From positions 620,001-684,000 of the forward strand of contig NZ_JAUSUF010000001.1 of assembly GCF_030813415.1 (NCBI RefSeq): a stretch of 64,000 nucleotides of DNA, written 5' to 3'. Numbering within the stretch: position 1 is the stretch's first letter; each line of letters begins with the position of its first letter. The translations under genes were made by a program, and so were the position numbers. Source of the DNA: Eubacterium multiforme (lineage in GTDB: Bacteria; Bacillota; Clostridia; Clostridiales; Clostridiaceae). This document shows, piece after piece, positions 16,893 to 26,312 of this stretch. The notes under the pieces were generated by a model. The model saw nothing but the letters and a program-made list of their open reading frames with translations. It did not search any database and was not told where the DNA came from.

Positions 16893-18182
16893 ATGAGAAA
16901 ATTTTTAAATTCTTTTATAAAATTTTTATTATTAATACCTATCTTTTATAGTTTAATTTTAAATACTGCAAACGCTGCAGAAAAACCCCCTAAAATAAAT
17001 GCAGAATCTTCAATATTAATTGATGCAAATACAGGTCAAGTGCTTTATTCTAAGGACGAAAATGCTAAACATTTTCCAGCTTCAACTACAAAGATTCTTA
17101 CAGCCCTAGTTATATTAGATAATACAAATTTAAAAGATGTTGTAACTATAGGACACAATCCTCCCTTTGCAGATGGAAGCTCCATAGGATTAAAAGAAGG
17201 TGAAAAGTTTACTGTTGAAACACTTCTTACAGGACTTTTACTTGAATCTGGTAACGATTGTGCTGAAGCTTTAGCAGAACATGTAGGTGGATCTATTAAA
17301 AACTTTGCAAAAATGATGAATGAAAAGGCAAAAGAACTGGGATGTAATGACTCAAATTTTGAAAATCCAAGTGGATTACCAAATAATAAACATGTAACTA
17401 CAGCCCATGATTTAGCTTTAATAATGAGAGCTGCATTAGATAATCCTAACTATATTAAAATATCTAGGATAGTATCTACTCAATTGCCAGCTAGTAATTT
17501 AGATGGTGAAAAGCGTTGGGTAAATAATCACAATTATTTACTTAACAAAAATTCAAAATACTATTATAAATACACTCTTGCTGGAAAAAGTGGTTATACA
17601 GATGTTGCAAGACATACCTTTGTTATTTCAGGAGAAAAAAATGGTGAAAGATTAATCGCTGTATTTTTAAAGGCTAATGATAAAGTTAAGAATTATAAGG
17701 ATATGGCTAATTTATTAGACTATGGATTTAATAACTTTAAAGAGGTAAAGCTTTACTCTAAAAATGAAGTAATTGAAAACTTAAAAATTACAAAAGATTT
17801 AAATCTTCCAATAGTATTAGGTAATAATGTACTATTTGCTACAGAAAAATCAAATAATGATTCTATAAATAAAAGTCTAAAATATAAATTACCTAGAAAT
17901 GTAAAAAGGAAAACTTTAAAAAAAGGTGATGTAATCTGTGAAGCTGATGTTTTAGTAAATGGCAAGAAAATATCTACTGTAAACTTATTAAGCGGAGTAA
18001 ATCGTGAATATAATTTTAAAACTGGTATTTTTGAATTTGTATCTAATAATTTAATTGAAGTAATTATTGGATCAATAGTTTCATTAACAATTATACTATT
18101 TATAATTATTTCCATAATAAAAAAGCGTAAAAGAAATAAGTTTCACAAAAAATGGAAGCATGTTATAAATAGACAAAAATAA
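16893..18182 (+). CDS. D-alanyl-D-alanine carboxypeptidase (DacA/DacF, PBP5/6 family)
   Basis: This serine carboxypeptidase trims the terminal D-Ala from peptidoglycan stem peptides. It has 429 residues with a signal peptide (cleavage near TANA-AEK, residue 28), and the three active-site motifs are SxxK (Ser64-Lys67 in PASTTK), SGN (119-121) and KSG (232-234). A PBP5 C-terminal beta domain follows. It ends with a membrane helix (about 378-400) and a basic cytoplasmic tail, rather than the usual amphipathic anchor. The ATG is preceded by AAGGAG. It is a single-gene unit on the plus strand ended by a strong terminator. Whether it is the sporulation DacF or the vegetative DacA cannot be decided from sequence. 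Confidence 0.92.
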   Translation: MRKFLNSFIKFLLLIPIFYSLILNTANAAEKPPKINAESSILIDANTGQVLYSKDENAKHFPASTTKILTALVILDNTNLKDVVTIGHNPPFADGSSIGLKEGEKFTVETLLTGLLLESGNDCAEALAEHVGGSIKNFAKMMNEKAKELGCNDSNFENPSGLPNNKHVTTAHDLALIMRAALDNPNYIKISRIVSTQLPASNLDGEKRWVNNHNYLLNKNSKYYYKYTLAGKSGYTDVARHTFVISGEKNGERLIAVFLKANDKVKNYKDMANLLDYGFNNFKEVKLYSKNEVIENLKITKDLNLPIVLGNNVLFATEKSNNDSINKSLKYKLPRNVKRKTLKKGDVICEADVLVNGKKISTVNLLSGVNREYNFKTGIFEFVSNNLIEVIIGSIVSLTIILFIIISIIKKRKRNKFHKKWKHVINRQK

Positions 18183-18220
18183 AAGAGTATCGATTATTAT
18201 TATAATAATCGATACTCTTT
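18182..18220. terminator. Bidirectional terminator between dac and rluD genes
   Basis: A 39-nt near-perfect palindrome with AAAGAGTATCGATTATTA arms and A/T-rich flanks lies between two converging genes. It ends in TTT on the plus strand and TTT after the mirrored stem on the minus strand. Confidence 0.85.
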
Positions 18221-18222
18221 CT

Positions 18223-19131
18223 TTATTTAATCTTTTCAATTAATTCTTTTAAATCCTCTGGAAGTTTTGCCCTTAAACTAAGTTTTTCCCCACTTCTTGG
18301 AGATTTAAAATCTAATCCATAGGCATGAAGGGCCTGTCTTTCTATTAGATCCTTTTCTTCATCTCCATTTCCATAAAGGAAATCACCATATATAGGATGA
18401 CCTAAATGAGATAAATGAACTCTTATCTGATGAGTTCTTCCAGTTTCTAATAAACATTCAACTACATCACCATTTTTCAAGCTTTCTAAAACTTTATAAT
18501 GGGTTATGCTTCTTTGTCCTCTTTTATCAACTACTCTTTTTATACTATCAAAGCCATCATCTTTTTGAGTCCTATATATTGGAAGATCTATAGTTCCTTC
18601 CTTTTCCTTAAGATTTCCATGAACAATAGCAATATACCTTTTTTTCATATTGTTATTTTTCATTTCCTTTGATAGTGCCATATGTGCATATTGATTCTTT
18701 CCTATTACAATTAACCCTGAAGTATTCATATCCAGTCTACTTACAAGTCTAACAATGCAGTTTTGGCCTGTTTCTCTAAAGTAATTTATAACCCCATTAG
18801 CTAGAGTACCTGATTGATAACTTTTTGTTGGATGAACTACTATAAATGGTTTTTTATTTATAACTAATATGTCTTCATCTTCATATACAATATCTAAATC
18901 CATCTTTTCAGGAGCTATATCTTGACTTTCTTCCCTATTTAAATCAATCTTTACTTTATCATAAGCTTTAAGCTTAAAATTCATTTTAATAGCTTCATCA
19001 TTTACAAATATTCTTTTTTCAATGGAAGCCCTTCTTATAAGTCTTGAAGATAATTCAAGTTCATTTTTTAAATATTCTCTAATTTTAACTCCATCATATT
19101 CTAATGGAACACTTTTTTCTAAGACGCTCAT
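18223..19131 (-). CDS. RluA/RluD family pseudouridine synthase
   Basis: This 302-residue protein isomerises uridine to pseudouridine in rRNA or tRNA. The N-terminal S4 RNA-binding domain (about 14-70) is followed by the RluA catalytic domain, with the catalytic Asp134 in VSRLDMNTSGL and the later RTHQIRVHL motif. The length is normal for RluD-type enzymes. The gene lies 33 bp after the LCP-family gene and converges on the carboxypeptidase. Family members differ in target site (23S rRNA or tRNA), so the exact target is not assigned. Confidence 0.9.
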   Translation of the reverse strand: MSVLEKSVPLEYDGVKIREYLKNELELSSRLIRRASIEKRIFVNDEAIKMNFKLKAYDKVKIDLNREESQDIAPEKMDLDIVYEDEDILVINKKPFIVVHPTKSYQSGTLANGVINYFRETGQNCIVRLVSRLDMNTSGLIVIGKNQYAHMALSKEMKNNNMKKRYIAIVHGNLKEKEGTIDLPIYRTQKDDGFDSIKRVVDKRGQRSITHYKVLESLKNGDVVECLLETGRTHQIRVHLSHLGHPIYGDFLYGNGDEEKDLIERQALHAYGLDFKSPRSGEKLSLRAKLPEDLKELIEKIK

Positions 19132-19164
19132 ATTCTTTCTAAGTCCTCCTAAAGTTACAAGTGT

Positions 19165-20673
19165 TTAATAATTCTTAGCATCATTTCCTAATATAACTAC
19201 TACATCATAACCAGCATCTGAATAATTAGAACTAATGCTTTCATAATCTTTTATTGACTTAAATTTATTTTTAAGAGTATTTTTTATATTTTCATTGTCA
19301 ACCATAATAACACTTTTTTCTCTAAGTTCTGTATTTCCAGTGTCAACATTATTATATCCTAATTGTTTAAGCTGTATTTGATAAGTAGCTGCAAGACCAC
19401 TTATTTTTGTTGCATTTAAAACTTTTATTTTTACATTTTCAGGTTGTAAAGTACCACCTACTGAATTTCCAGAATGAAGTTTTTTAATTAATCCTGCATT
19501 TTCATTTCTATCAAATACAAAATATGATTGTCCAGCTATCATTTTTGCATTTCCTTTAACTGTTGTCATTGATATATCACTAGGTTTTAATGTTACAGCC
19601 TTTAGGGCATATCTAAACATAGTTTTACCAGTCATATTAGTTTGTACATTTTGCTCTATTGTCTTTAATATTCCAGGTATTTTAAATACAATTGATGGAC
19701 TTGTGCACTTTTTAACTACTTGTTCTAAGAATAAATGTTGATTCTTAATTCTATCTATATCTCCATTTGGAAGACCTGTACCATCATTATTTTTTCTCCA
19801 TCTAAAGAACTCTTCTGCTTTCTTTCCATCTAAATGTACTGTAGTTCCCTTTTTAAACTTAATACGTAGATTTTGTGACTTATCAGTGTAGTCCATATTG
19901 TAATTTATCTTCATATCAACTCCACCTATTGCATCAATAAAATCTCTAAATCCTTTATAATTTACTTTAGCTAAGTAATTTATATTAATAGATAGAAGTT
20001 TTTCAACCTCTTTAATTACTCTCTCGTCTCCTCCAATTGGGTAAGCCGCATTAATTTTCCATCTATGTCCATTTATATTTATTAAGGTATCTCTTGGTAT
20101 TGAAACAATATTAACCTTTTTTGTCTTAGGGTTAAAGTTTAAAACCATCATAGTGTCTGTTCTCTTTAATGCTTCATCATTTGGTTTATCAATATCCCCA
20201 ACATCCATTCCAAGAAGAAGTATATTTACAGTTTGATCCATAGGTACAGTAACTGGAGCTATCATCTTATCTGTACTTATATTAGATAAAAGCTTACCTA
20301 TTCTCATTCCAGTTATTACAATTATAGCTATTAATGCAATTGCTATTACTCCAAATATCTTTTTAAAAGATATTCTCTTTTTCTTCTTTTTCTTTGGAAC
20401 AATTCTCTTTGAATTTTTAGGCCTTTTACTTCCTGCACTTGCTGAAGGTCTTCTTCTTTGACTTATATCCTCATCAAAATTCCTATCTCTAAAGTCATCT
20501 TGATATCTTTGCCTATCATCAACTCTTCTTCTTGCATCATTAACAGGAATACTTGAATCTCTTCTTCTTCCATCTCTTTTTAATTCTTCATTCCTTTTTG
20601 CAATACGCCTCTTTCTTCTTATGGCTTCTTCTCTCTCACTTAGTCTTCTCTTTGATCTTCTATCATCAGCCAA
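19165..20673 (-). CDS. LytR-CpsA-Psr (LCP) family cell-wall ligase
   Basis: This 502-residue protein probably transfers anionic glycopolymers to peptidoglycan on the outer face of the membrane. It starts with about 100 cytoplasmic residues very rich in Arg and Lys, then a membrane helix (about 107-123). The LCP catalytic domain spans about 148-320, with ILLLGMD, the RTDTMMVL segment and VSIPRDTLI. A LytR_C domain occupies about 405-500 (VKIKVLNATKISGLAA). The start is TTG with GGGGTG 8 nt upstream. The long basic N-tail is more extreme than in many homologues. It ends the obg-yhbY-nadD-yqeK cluster, where many Firmicutes have rsfS next; rsfS is not seen here. Confidence 0.9.
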   Translation of the reverse strand: MADDRRSKRRLSEREEAIRRKRRIAKRNEELKRDGRRRDSSIPVNDARRRVDDRQRYQDDFRDRNFDEDISQRRRPSASAGSKRPKNSKRIVPKKKKKKRISFKKIFGVIAIALIAIIVITGMRIGKLLSNISTDKMIAPVTVPMDQTVNILLLGMDVGDIDKPNDEALKRTDTMMVLNFNPKTKKVNIVSIPRDTLININGHRWKINAAYPIGGDERVIKEVEKLLSININYLAKVNYKGFRDFIDAIGGVDMKINYNMDYTDKSQNLRIKFKKGTTVHLDGKKAEEFFRWRKNNDGTGLPNGDIDRIKNQHLFLEQVVKKCTSPSIVFKIPGILKTIEQNVQTNMTGKTMFRYALKAVTLKPSDISMTTVKGNAKMIAGQSYFVFDRNENAGLIKKLHSGNSVGGTLQPENVKIKVLNATKISGLAATYQIQLKQLGYNNVDTGNTELREKSVIMVDNENIKNTLKNKFKSIKDYESISSNYSDAGYDVVVILGNDAKNY

Positions 20674-20707
20674 GTTTGTTACACCCCATCTCCTGTATAA
20701 ATGTATG

Positions 20708-21280
20708 TTAATTATTTTTTTTATTTACTATTAAGTAATTTCTTGCTCTAACAGTATTTAAATCAATAAGAGCCCCTTTAGTTAATAAGTATTTTATTGT
20801 ATGATCCATTCCCATAAGAACACCATCATCTAAATTTTCTAATACTTTATTTCTAATTTCATCTACTCCATCATACATTCTTGATGGTTCAATCATATCT
20901 GAAATATAAATAATCTTATCCAATTTACTCATATTTTCTTTTCCTGTAGTATGCCATCTCATTGCAGATAGCACTTCTTCATCATATATATTAAACTTTT
21001 CTCTAGCAACTATTTCTGATACTATTCCATGCCAAAGTTCTGGTGTTTTTTTCTCACTTAATGTTAACTCTATATTGTTACTTTTAATAATATTAGTTAA
21101 CTCTTCTAAAGTTAGATTTTTTGCTACATCATGGCATAGGGCAGCAAGTTCTGCCTTATCTTCGTCTACTCCATTTAAATTTGCTAATTTTTTTGCAGTA
21201 GATACAACACCTAATGTGTGCATATATCTTTTAGGTTGTAAATTTTCTTTTAAATAATCATATATATAAGTAATTTCCAT
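20708..21280 (-). CDS. yqeK: YqeK-type HD-domain dinucleoside tetraphosphatase
   Basis: This 190-residue HD-superfamily hydrolase belongs to the YqeK family, which splits Ap4A symmetrically into two ADP. Metal ligands are His21 (YMHTLGV), the HD pair in ALCHDVAKN (50-51) and a later His in RWHTTGK. The longest frame starts at 21295, inside nadD and without an SD. The ATG at 21280 is preceded by GAAGG at the end of nadD, so it is preferred. The two genes are then separated by only 1 nt. Pairing of nadD with yqeK is conserved across Firmicutes. Confidence 0.9.
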   Translation of the reverse strand: MEITYIYDYLKENLQPKRYMHTLGVVSTAKKLANLNGVDEDKAELAALCHDVAKNLTLEELTNIIKSNNIELTLSEKKTPELWHGIVSEIVAREKFNIYDEEVLSAMRWHTTGKENMSKLDKIIYISDMIEPSRMYDGVDEIRNKVLENLDDGVLMGMDHTIKYLLTKGALIDLNTVRARNYLIVNKKNN

Positions 21281-21281
21281 A

Positions 21282-21887
21282 TCATTTACCTTCATTATAA
21301 AGATTTTCTCTATTTATTACATCTAATACTTTATTAGGTAAGAAAAAATCAACTCTATTCCCTTCTTCAATTCTCTTTCTAATCTCTGTTGAGGATATCT
21401 CTAAATCTAATACATTTAAAAATATAATTTTTCCATTATATTTTTTTTCAAGTCTCTCTTTTTCATCTTTTAAATCTTCTTCTCTAAAACCTGGTCTTGT
21501 AAAAACCACTAAATTGCAAAGGGCAAAAATTTCACTTACATTTTTCCATTTTTCTAAATCAACAAGACAATCAGCTCCCGTTATAAAATATAAGGTTACA
21601 TCATCTTTTTTAAAATGCTTTAATGTTTTGTAAGTATAGCTTAATCCCTCTTTTTTTATTTCATAATCTGAAACCTCAAATTCCTTAAATCCTTCAATAG
21701 CCCTTAAAACCATCTCATACCTTAAAGAAGCCCCCGTAATAGATTTTTCCTTCTTATGTGGGGGACTTCCATTTGGTATAAAAATCACTCTATCTAAGCC
21801 TAATATTTTTTTTGCCTCATAAGCTATATAAAGATGTGCATTGTGGATAGGATCAAAGGTTCCTCCAATAATCCCATACTTTTTCAT
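21282..21887 (-). CDS. nadD: Nicotinate-nucleotide adenylyltransferase
   Basis: NadD joins nicotinate mononucleotide and ATP to form deamido-NAD in NAD synthesis. The 201-residue protein shows the nucleotidyltransferase motif GGTFDPIHNAHL at 9-20 and the second ATP-binding motif ISSTEIRKRI near 165-174. The length is typical. Its ATG lies 1 nt after the yhbY stop codon without a strong SD of its own, so translation is probably coupled. Confidence 0.94.
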   Translation of the reverse strand: MKKYGIIGGTFDPIHNAHLYIAYEAKKILGLDRVIFIPNGSPPHKKEKSITGASLRYEMVLRAIEGFKEFEVSDYEIKKEGLSYTYKTLKHFKKDDVTLYFITGADCLVDLEKWKNVSEIFALCNLVVFTRPGFREEDLKDEKERLEKKYNGKIIFLNVLDLEISSTEIRKRIEEGNRVDFFLPNKVLDVINRENLYNEGK

Positions 21888-21888
21888 A

Positions 21889-22203
21889 CTACTTTTTTTG
21901 ATTCTTAAATTTTCTTGGTAATTCTATTTTTGGTTTCTTTGAAGATCTTTTGTATAGTACTATTTTACTTCCTATTGCTTGAACCCCTTCACATTTTAAT
22001 TCCTTACATATAAAATCTGAAGCTTCTCTTGCTTCGAATCCACTATTTTCCAAAATTTTTATCTTTATAAGCTCTCTTGCTTCTAATGCATCTCTTACTT
22101 GATTTAAAAAGCTCTCCTCTATTCCATTTTTACCAACTTGGAATATTGGTTGAATATCATTAGCTAGCCCTCTTAAGTAAGCTCTCTGTTTTCCTATTAG
22201 CAT
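21889..22203 (-). CDS. yhbY: YhbY-like CRM-domain RNA-binding protein
   Basis: This 104-residue protein is a single CRM (CRS1-YhbY) domain with LIGKQRAYLRGLANDI at the start and the GKNGIEES loop, plus a short Lys-rich C-terminal tail. Family members associate with pre-50S ribosomes and are thought to aid rRNA maturation. The SD is AGGAGG. It sits between obg (a ribosome-assembly GTPase) and nadD, a conserved arrangement in clostridia that supports a ribosome-assembly role. Confidence 0.9.
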   Translation of the reverse strand: MLIGKQRAYLRGLANDIQPIFQVGKNGIEESFLNQVRDALEARELIKIKILENSGFEAREASDFICKELKCEGVQAIGSKIVLYKRSSKKPKIELPRKFKNQKK

Positions 22204-22214
22204 TATTGTTCCTC

Positions 22215-23501
22215 CTATAATAAGTATTCAAACTCAAAATCATTAAGGTTTACCATGTCACCATCTTTAATTCCTAGTTCTCTTAATTCATTAAGTACAC
22301 CTTTGTTACCTAATACTTTATGGAAATATCTTAATGAGTCTGCATCATTTACATTAACTACATCTAAAAGTCTATCTACGAAACTACCTTCAACAAAGTA
22401 AGTATCATATTCTTCACCTTTTTCAACTCTAATTTCATAAGTAAATCTCTTCTCTTCTGGAATATATCTTTCTTCATCTGAAATTTCAAGGCCTGTTATA
22501 GGAATTTCTTTAAGCATTTTTGCACATTCCTTAATTACCTCATCTACTCCTTCTCTAGTTGCAGCTGACATCTTGTATACTTTATCAAAACCTAATTCAT
22601 TAACTTTCTTTTTAAAGTTTTCAAATACGCCTTCTTCAAATACTAAATCTGCCTTATTAGCTACTACTATTTGAGGTCTATCCCAAAGTTTAACTGAATA
22701 CTTTTTAAGTTCTTCATTTATCTTTATGAAATCTTCAATTGGATCTCTTCCTTCAAGTCCTGATATATCAACAACATGAACTAAAAGTCTAGTTCTTTCA
22801 ATATGTCTTAAGAATTCAAGTCCAAGACCTATACCTTCACTTGCACCTTCAATTATTCCTGGAATATCTGCCATAACAAAAGGCTCAACTCCATCTACTG
22901 CAACAACTCCTAAATTTGGCTTTAGTGTTGTAAAGTGATAGTTTGCTATCTTTGGCTTTGCCTTAGTTGTCATTGATAAGAATGTTGACTTCCCTACATT
23001 TGGGAATCCTAAAAGTCCAACATCTGCAAGTAATTTTAATTCTAAAATTATTGTCATTTCTTCTCCAGGCATTCCTGGTTCTGAAAAGTCTGGCGCTTGT
23101 CTTGTAGGTGTACAGAATTTACAATTACCCTTTCCACCTTTTCCACCTCTTAGGAAAACATATTCATCATCTTTTTCTGAAAGGTCACAAATAATTTTAT
23201 TACTTTCAGCTTCTCTAATTATTGTTCCCATTGGCACTCTAATATAAAGATCTTCACCATCTTTACCATAACATTTTGAACCAGCACCGTTTTCTCCTGG
23301 TTCTGCCACAAATTTTCTTTTATATTTAAAATCCATTAATGTAGTAATTCCTGTATCTACTTTGAAAATGATGCTTCCGCCTCTTCCACCATCTCCACCA
23401 TCTGGTCCTCCAAGTGGAACATATTTCTCTCTTCTAAAAGAAACTGCTCCATCTCCACCTTTACCAGACTTTACAAATACTTTGGCCTTATCTATAAACA
23501 T
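22215..23501 (-). CDS. obg: Obg/CgtA ribosome-assembly GTPase
   Basis: Obg is an essential GTPase linked to 50S maturation, the stringent response and entry into sporulation. The 428 residues have three domains: a glycine-rich Obg fold (1-158), a GTPase domain with GFPNVGKST (165-173), [10 protein letters not shown] (212-221) and NKAD, and a C-terminal OCT domain (about 350-428). The OCT domain is missing in E. coli-type homologues but common in Firmicutes. In B. subtilis obg follows rpmA; here it also does, but a terminator separates them, so it has its own promoter. Confidence 0.96.
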   Translation of the reverse strand: MFIDKAKVFVKSGKGGDGAVSFRREKYVPLGGPDGGDGGRGGSIIFKVDTGITTLMDFKYKRKFVAEPGENGAGSKCYGKDGEDLYIRVPMGTIIREAESNKIICDLSEKDDEYVFLRGGKGGKGNCKFCTPTRQAPDFSEPGMPGEEMTIILELKLLADVGLLGFPNVGKSTFLSMTTKAKPKIANYHFTTLKPNLGVVAVDGVEPFVMADIPGIIEGASEGIGLGLEFLRHIERTRLLVHVVDISGLEGRDPIEDFIKINEELKKYSVKLWDRPQIVVANKADLVFEEGVFENFKKKVNELGFDKVYKMSAATREGVDEVIKECAKMLKEIPITGLEISDEERYIPEEKRFTYEIRVEKGEEYDTYFVEGSFVDRLLDVVNVNDADSLRYFHKVLGNKGVLNELRELGIKDGDMVNLNDFEFEYLL

Positions 23502-23590
23502 ATAATCACCTTTCCTTTTGTAAAATCTCCATATTCATATTATTCCTAATATAAAAATATTAAATCTATATATTAAAAAATATTTTCTTC

Positions 23591-23596
23591 ATTATA
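23591..23596 (-). promoter_or_regulatory. Probable -10 box of obg
   Basis: Minus-strand TATAAT lies about 90 bp before the obg start and after the rpmA terminator. No good -35 box is evident at 16-18 bp, so this is tentative. Confidence 0.35.
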
Positions 23597-23676
23597 ACAT
23601 AATAGTAATATATATAACGAAAAAAAACATTACAAAATAATATAATTTAAGGAAATCTTTAATTTTTTATATTTAA

Positions 23677-23702
23677 AAAGCACCCAAATTCATGGGTGCT
23701 TT
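23677..23702 (-). terminator. Terminator of the rplU-prp-rpmA operon
   Basis: A 10-bp stem (AAAGCACCCA pairing with TGGGTGCTTT) followed by TTTAAATAT on the minus strand starts 13 bp after the rpmA stop. Confidence 0.88.
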
Positions 23703-23715
23703 ATATGAATAACTA

Positions 23716-24015
23716 CTATTCAGCTATTTCTTCAACATTTACTGGGTAAACAGAAGCTTTCTTCTTGTCTTTTCCCATTCTTTCGAACTTAACTACTCCA
23801 TCAATCTTAGCGAATAGAGTATCATCCTTACCCTTTCCAACATTGTTTCCTGGGTGGATTTTAGTTCCTCTTTGTCTTACTATGATGTTTCCAGCAAGTA
23901 CGAATTCTCCGTCAGCTGATTTAACACCTAGTCTCTTTGACTCAGAATCTCTACCATTCTTTGTACTACCCATACCTTTTTTGTGGGCGAATAATTGAAG
24001 GTTCATTTTCATCAT
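23716..24015 (-). CDS. rpmA: 50S ribosomal protein L27 with cleavable N-terminus
   Basis: L27 lies at the peptidyl-transferase centre. The 99-residue precursor begins [21 protein letters not shown]. In Firmicutes the short N-terminal extension ending in LQLF is removed by the protease Prp so that AHKKG reaches the active site. The extension and cleavage motif are intact here and prp is the adjacent gene. The ATG at 24015 is preceded by AGGAGGTG at 7 nt. The rest matches full-length L27. Confidence 0.97.
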   Translation of the reverse strand: MMKMNLQLFAHKKGMGSTKNGRDSESKRLGVKSADGEFVLAGNIIVRQRGTKIHPGNNVGKGKDDTLFAKIDGVVKFERMGKDKKKASVYPVNVEEIAE

Positions 24016-24019
24016 GTCA

Positions 24020-24406
24020 CTACACCTCCTCTTTTAATAATCTTATATATTCTCTACGTTTATTATTTCCAAACATATCATCTAAGCTTAAAATTACACT
24101 TTCTAAACTCTTCTCAAAAGTTTTAAGTAAAACCTGTGATTTTGCTATTTCTTCATCTGAAAAATCAGATAAGTCTAATTTTAAATATCCGTCTGCTACC
24201 TCGTATGTACAGTTAAGTTTTAAAACTTCATCTATACCTATAAGAACACTTTGTGATAAGACTGAAACTGAGTTACAAACCATATCAAAAGCTTCTCCAA
24301 CCAATAAGACATCATTATTAAAATCTCTATCTTCTGGCATTGCGTGGCTATCAATAACGAACGCTATAATGCTATCACCTTTGTAAAAAATCTTTGCATT
24401 AATCAT
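24020..24406 (-). CDS. prp: Ribosomal-processing cysteine protease Prp, divergent
   Basis: Prp removes the N-terminal extension of L27. The 128-residue protein lies between rplU and rpmA, the standard Prp (YsxB) position. Candidate catalytic residues are His21 in DSHAMPED and Cys44 in FDMVCNSVS. In well-studied homologues the pair is about 12 residues apart with GHA and DIVCAAVS motifs; here the spacing is 23 and the Gly before His is Ser, so the loop covering the active site is longer. Translation seems coupled to rplU, since no strong SD is seen. The assignment rests on position, length and the remaining motif. Confidence 0.85.
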   Translation of the reverse strand: MINAKIFYKGDSIIAFVIDSHAMPEDRDFNNDVLLVGEAFDMVCNSVSVLSQSVLIGIDEVLKLNCTYEVADGYLKLDLSDFSDEEIAKSQVLLKTFEKSLESVILSLDDMFGNNKRREYIRLLKEEV

Positions 24407-24411
24407 AAATA

Positions 24412-24723
24412 TTATGCTTCGATCTTTTCGATAACTAATTTAGTATAAGGTTGTCTGTGACCATTTTTTCTTCTATAGTCCTTCTTACGTTTGTACTTAA
24501 ATACTGTTACCTTCTTAGCTTTTCCTTGTGATACAACTTTAGCTACAACTTTTGCTCCTTCAACCATTGGCTTACCAACTGTTAAAGTTTCTCCATTAGA
24601 AACAGCTAATACTTCTGTTAATTCAACTTGTGAATCAACTTCTGCGTTAAGTTTTTCAACGAATAATACGTCTCCTTCTTGAACTCTGTATTGCTTTCCT
24701 CCAGTTAATACTACTGCGTACAT
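24412..24723 (-). CDS. rplU: 50S ribosomal protein L21
   Basis: L21 binds 23S rRNA in the large subunit. The 103-residue protein begins [18 protein letters not shown] and ends with the basic segment [17 protein letters not shown], all standard. The open frame extends three codons upstream to a GTG, but that GTG is part of the SD GAGGAGGTG, and the ATG at 24723 is the true start. It is the first gene of rplU-prp-rpmA and is preceded by the L21 leader RNA. Confidence 0.97.
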   Translation of the reverse strand: MYAVVLTGGKQYRVQEGDVLFVEKLNAEVDSQVELTEVLAVSNGETLTVGKPMVEGAKVVAKVVSQGKAKKVTVFKYKRKKDYRRKNGHRQPYTKLVIEKIEA

Positions 24724-24735
24724 TAAAAACACCTC

Positions 24736-24812
24736 CTCATAACGGTCTCGCCACTACGGGTACAAAGTAAAACTTTGTTTGACAAAAAACCCTATCGTGA
24801 GCGGTTTACTAA
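24736..24812 (-). ncRNA. L21 leader (autoregulatory mRNA structure before rplU)
   Basis: The 5' untranslated region carries the conserved blocks ACCGCTCACGATAGGGTT and ACCCGTAGTGGCGAGAC. They pair as CCGCTCAC with GTGGCGAG-type and GGGT with ACCC segments and enclose a local AAAGTTTTACTTT hairpin. This matches the L21 leader family found before rplU in Firmicutes, thought to bind L21 or another ribosomal protein and repress the operon. Confidence 0.85.
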
Positions 24813-24815
24813 CCT

Positions 24816-24844
24816 ATCTTAACATATACTATATTTTTTGTAAA
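24816..24844 (-). promoter_or_regulatory. Promoter of rplU-prp-rpmA
   Basis: Minus-strand TTTACA (-35, 24839-24844) and TAAGAT (-10, 24816-24821) are 17 bp apart. The predicted transcript starts near 24809, right at the beginning of the L21 leader. Confidence 0.7.
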
Positions 24845-24852
24845 GAAATTAA

Positions 24853-26301
24853 TTAATATTTTTCAATTCCTTTAATTTTATAGTCTAAAAGATTTTCTTT
24901 TTGGTTTTTAAATATTAAAGGTTCTATTTTATATCCATCTATTCCATCAGAAAATTTCAAGAAAATTTCTTTATCTAATCCATCAATATTTTTAAGAAAA
25001 TTAAATACATCTCCTTCAACTTTATCTTTATAAATATTATCAAGTTCTATAAAAAAGCTTTTAATTGTGTTATCTTCTAGAGATTTTAATATATCATTTC
25101 TTATTAAATCTTCAACATAAGATAATTTAAGTGTATTTCCACTTCCTTTACATAAAGGACATCTATCTTCTATAGAATCATAAATACTCTTTCCTCTACG
25201 TCTTCTTGTAATTTGAACTAAATCTAGTTCTGTAAAAGGATATATTTTGCTATTACCTTTGTCACTTTTAAGCGCTTCCTTTAATTCTTTCATTACACTA
25301 AATCTTTGATTTTGATCTCTCATATCAATAAAGTCTATTAAAATTATGCCACTTAAATTTCTAAGCATTATTTGCTTTCCAATTTCTTTTGCAGCTTCTA
25401 AATTTGTTTGAAATATTGTTTTATCAAAACTTCTACCCTTTATGTTCTTGCCGCTATTTACATCTATAACATACATAGCTTCTGTTTTTTCAATTACAAT
25501 ATCTCCACCACAATTTAATTTAACTTTATTATGTCTAAGCTTTAATATTTCTTTTTCAATATTATAATAATCAAATAAAGTACGAATTCCTTCATATACT
25601 ATTATTTCAATATTAAGCTCCCCATCTAAGAAAGTTTTAACATAAGCTTCATCTTCTTTATTATCAACATATATTTTAAGATTTCCCTTTGTAATATTAT
25701 CTCTTAAAACCTTATTTAAAGATATATCTTCTCCATAAACCTTTGAAAGTTCTGTACTAAATTTAAGCTTCCTATTCATTTCATCTAATACTTTTTTAAG
25801 CTTTTCTCTCTCTGCTTTAAGCATATCAATTGGAACATTTGCACCTTCAGTTCTAACAACTATACTTATTCCATCAATTTCTTCAAGTTCTGCTAAAATA
25901 AGTTTCTTTTTAACTTCATCAGTTATTCTTTTAGAAAATGAAATTCCTGTTTTCCCATAAGTAAATACAAGATATTTCCCAGGAATATTAAATTTATTAG
26001 TAAGTTTTGCTCCCTTTTCATTTAAAGGCTCCTTTAAAACTTCAACTAAAAATTCATCACCTTTTTTAACTCCTAACTTTTTAAGCTCATCACTGTAATA
26101 CATATAGCCTTCTTTTTCTAATCCAATATCTAAAAATAATGAGTTTATTGCAGGAACTATATTTTTAACTCTTCCTTTATATATATCTCCATAAGTAGGT
26201 TCATTTCCTGTCTCTTCTATGAAACATTCTTCTAGCTCATTATTATTTCTAACTGCAATTCTTAATGATTTTTCTCTTCTTTCAATAAAAATTTCTCTCA
26301 T
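24853..26301 (-). CDS. rng: Ribonuclease G/E family protein
   Basis: This 482-residue protein is an RNase E/G-type endoribonuclease that cuts single-stranded A/U-rich RNA near 5' monophosphate ends. It begins MREIFIERREKSLRIAV, has an S1 domain (about 35-115, GDIYKGRVKNIVPAINSLFLDIG), a catalytic DNase I-like region with ILIDFIDMRDQ, and a zinc-link CPLC segment at about 400. The frame could begin at 26322, but the ATG at 26301 has AGGAAG 7 nt upstream and matches the family N-terminus. It is just downstream of the DUF2344-type gene (12-bp gap) and just upstream of rplU, a conserved clostridial order. Confidence 0.93.
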   Translation of the reverse strand: MREIFIERREKSLRIAVRNNNELEECFIEETGNEPTYGDIYKGRVKNIVPAINSLFLDIGLEKEGYMYYSDELKKLGVKKGDEFLVEVLKEPLNEKGAKLTNKFNIPGKYLVFTYGKTGISFSKRITDEVKKKLILAELEEIDGISIVVRTEGANVPIDMLKAEREKLKKVLDEMNRKLKFSTELSKVYGEDISLNKVLRDNITKGNLKIYVDNKEDEAYVKTFLDGELNIEIIVYEGIRTLFDYYNIEKEILKLRHNKVKLNCGGDIVIEKTEAMYVIDVNSGKNIKGRSFDKTIFQTNLEAAKEIGKQIMLRNLSGIILIDFIDMRDQNQRFSVMKELKEALKSDKGNSKIYPFTELDLVQITRRRRGKSIYDSIEDRCPLCKGSGNTLKLSYVEDLIRNDILKSLEDNTIKSFFIELDNIYKDKVEGDVFNFLKNIDGLDKEIFLKFSDGIDGYKIEPLIFKNQKENLLDYKIKGIEKY

Positions 26302-26312
26302 AGTTCCACTTC

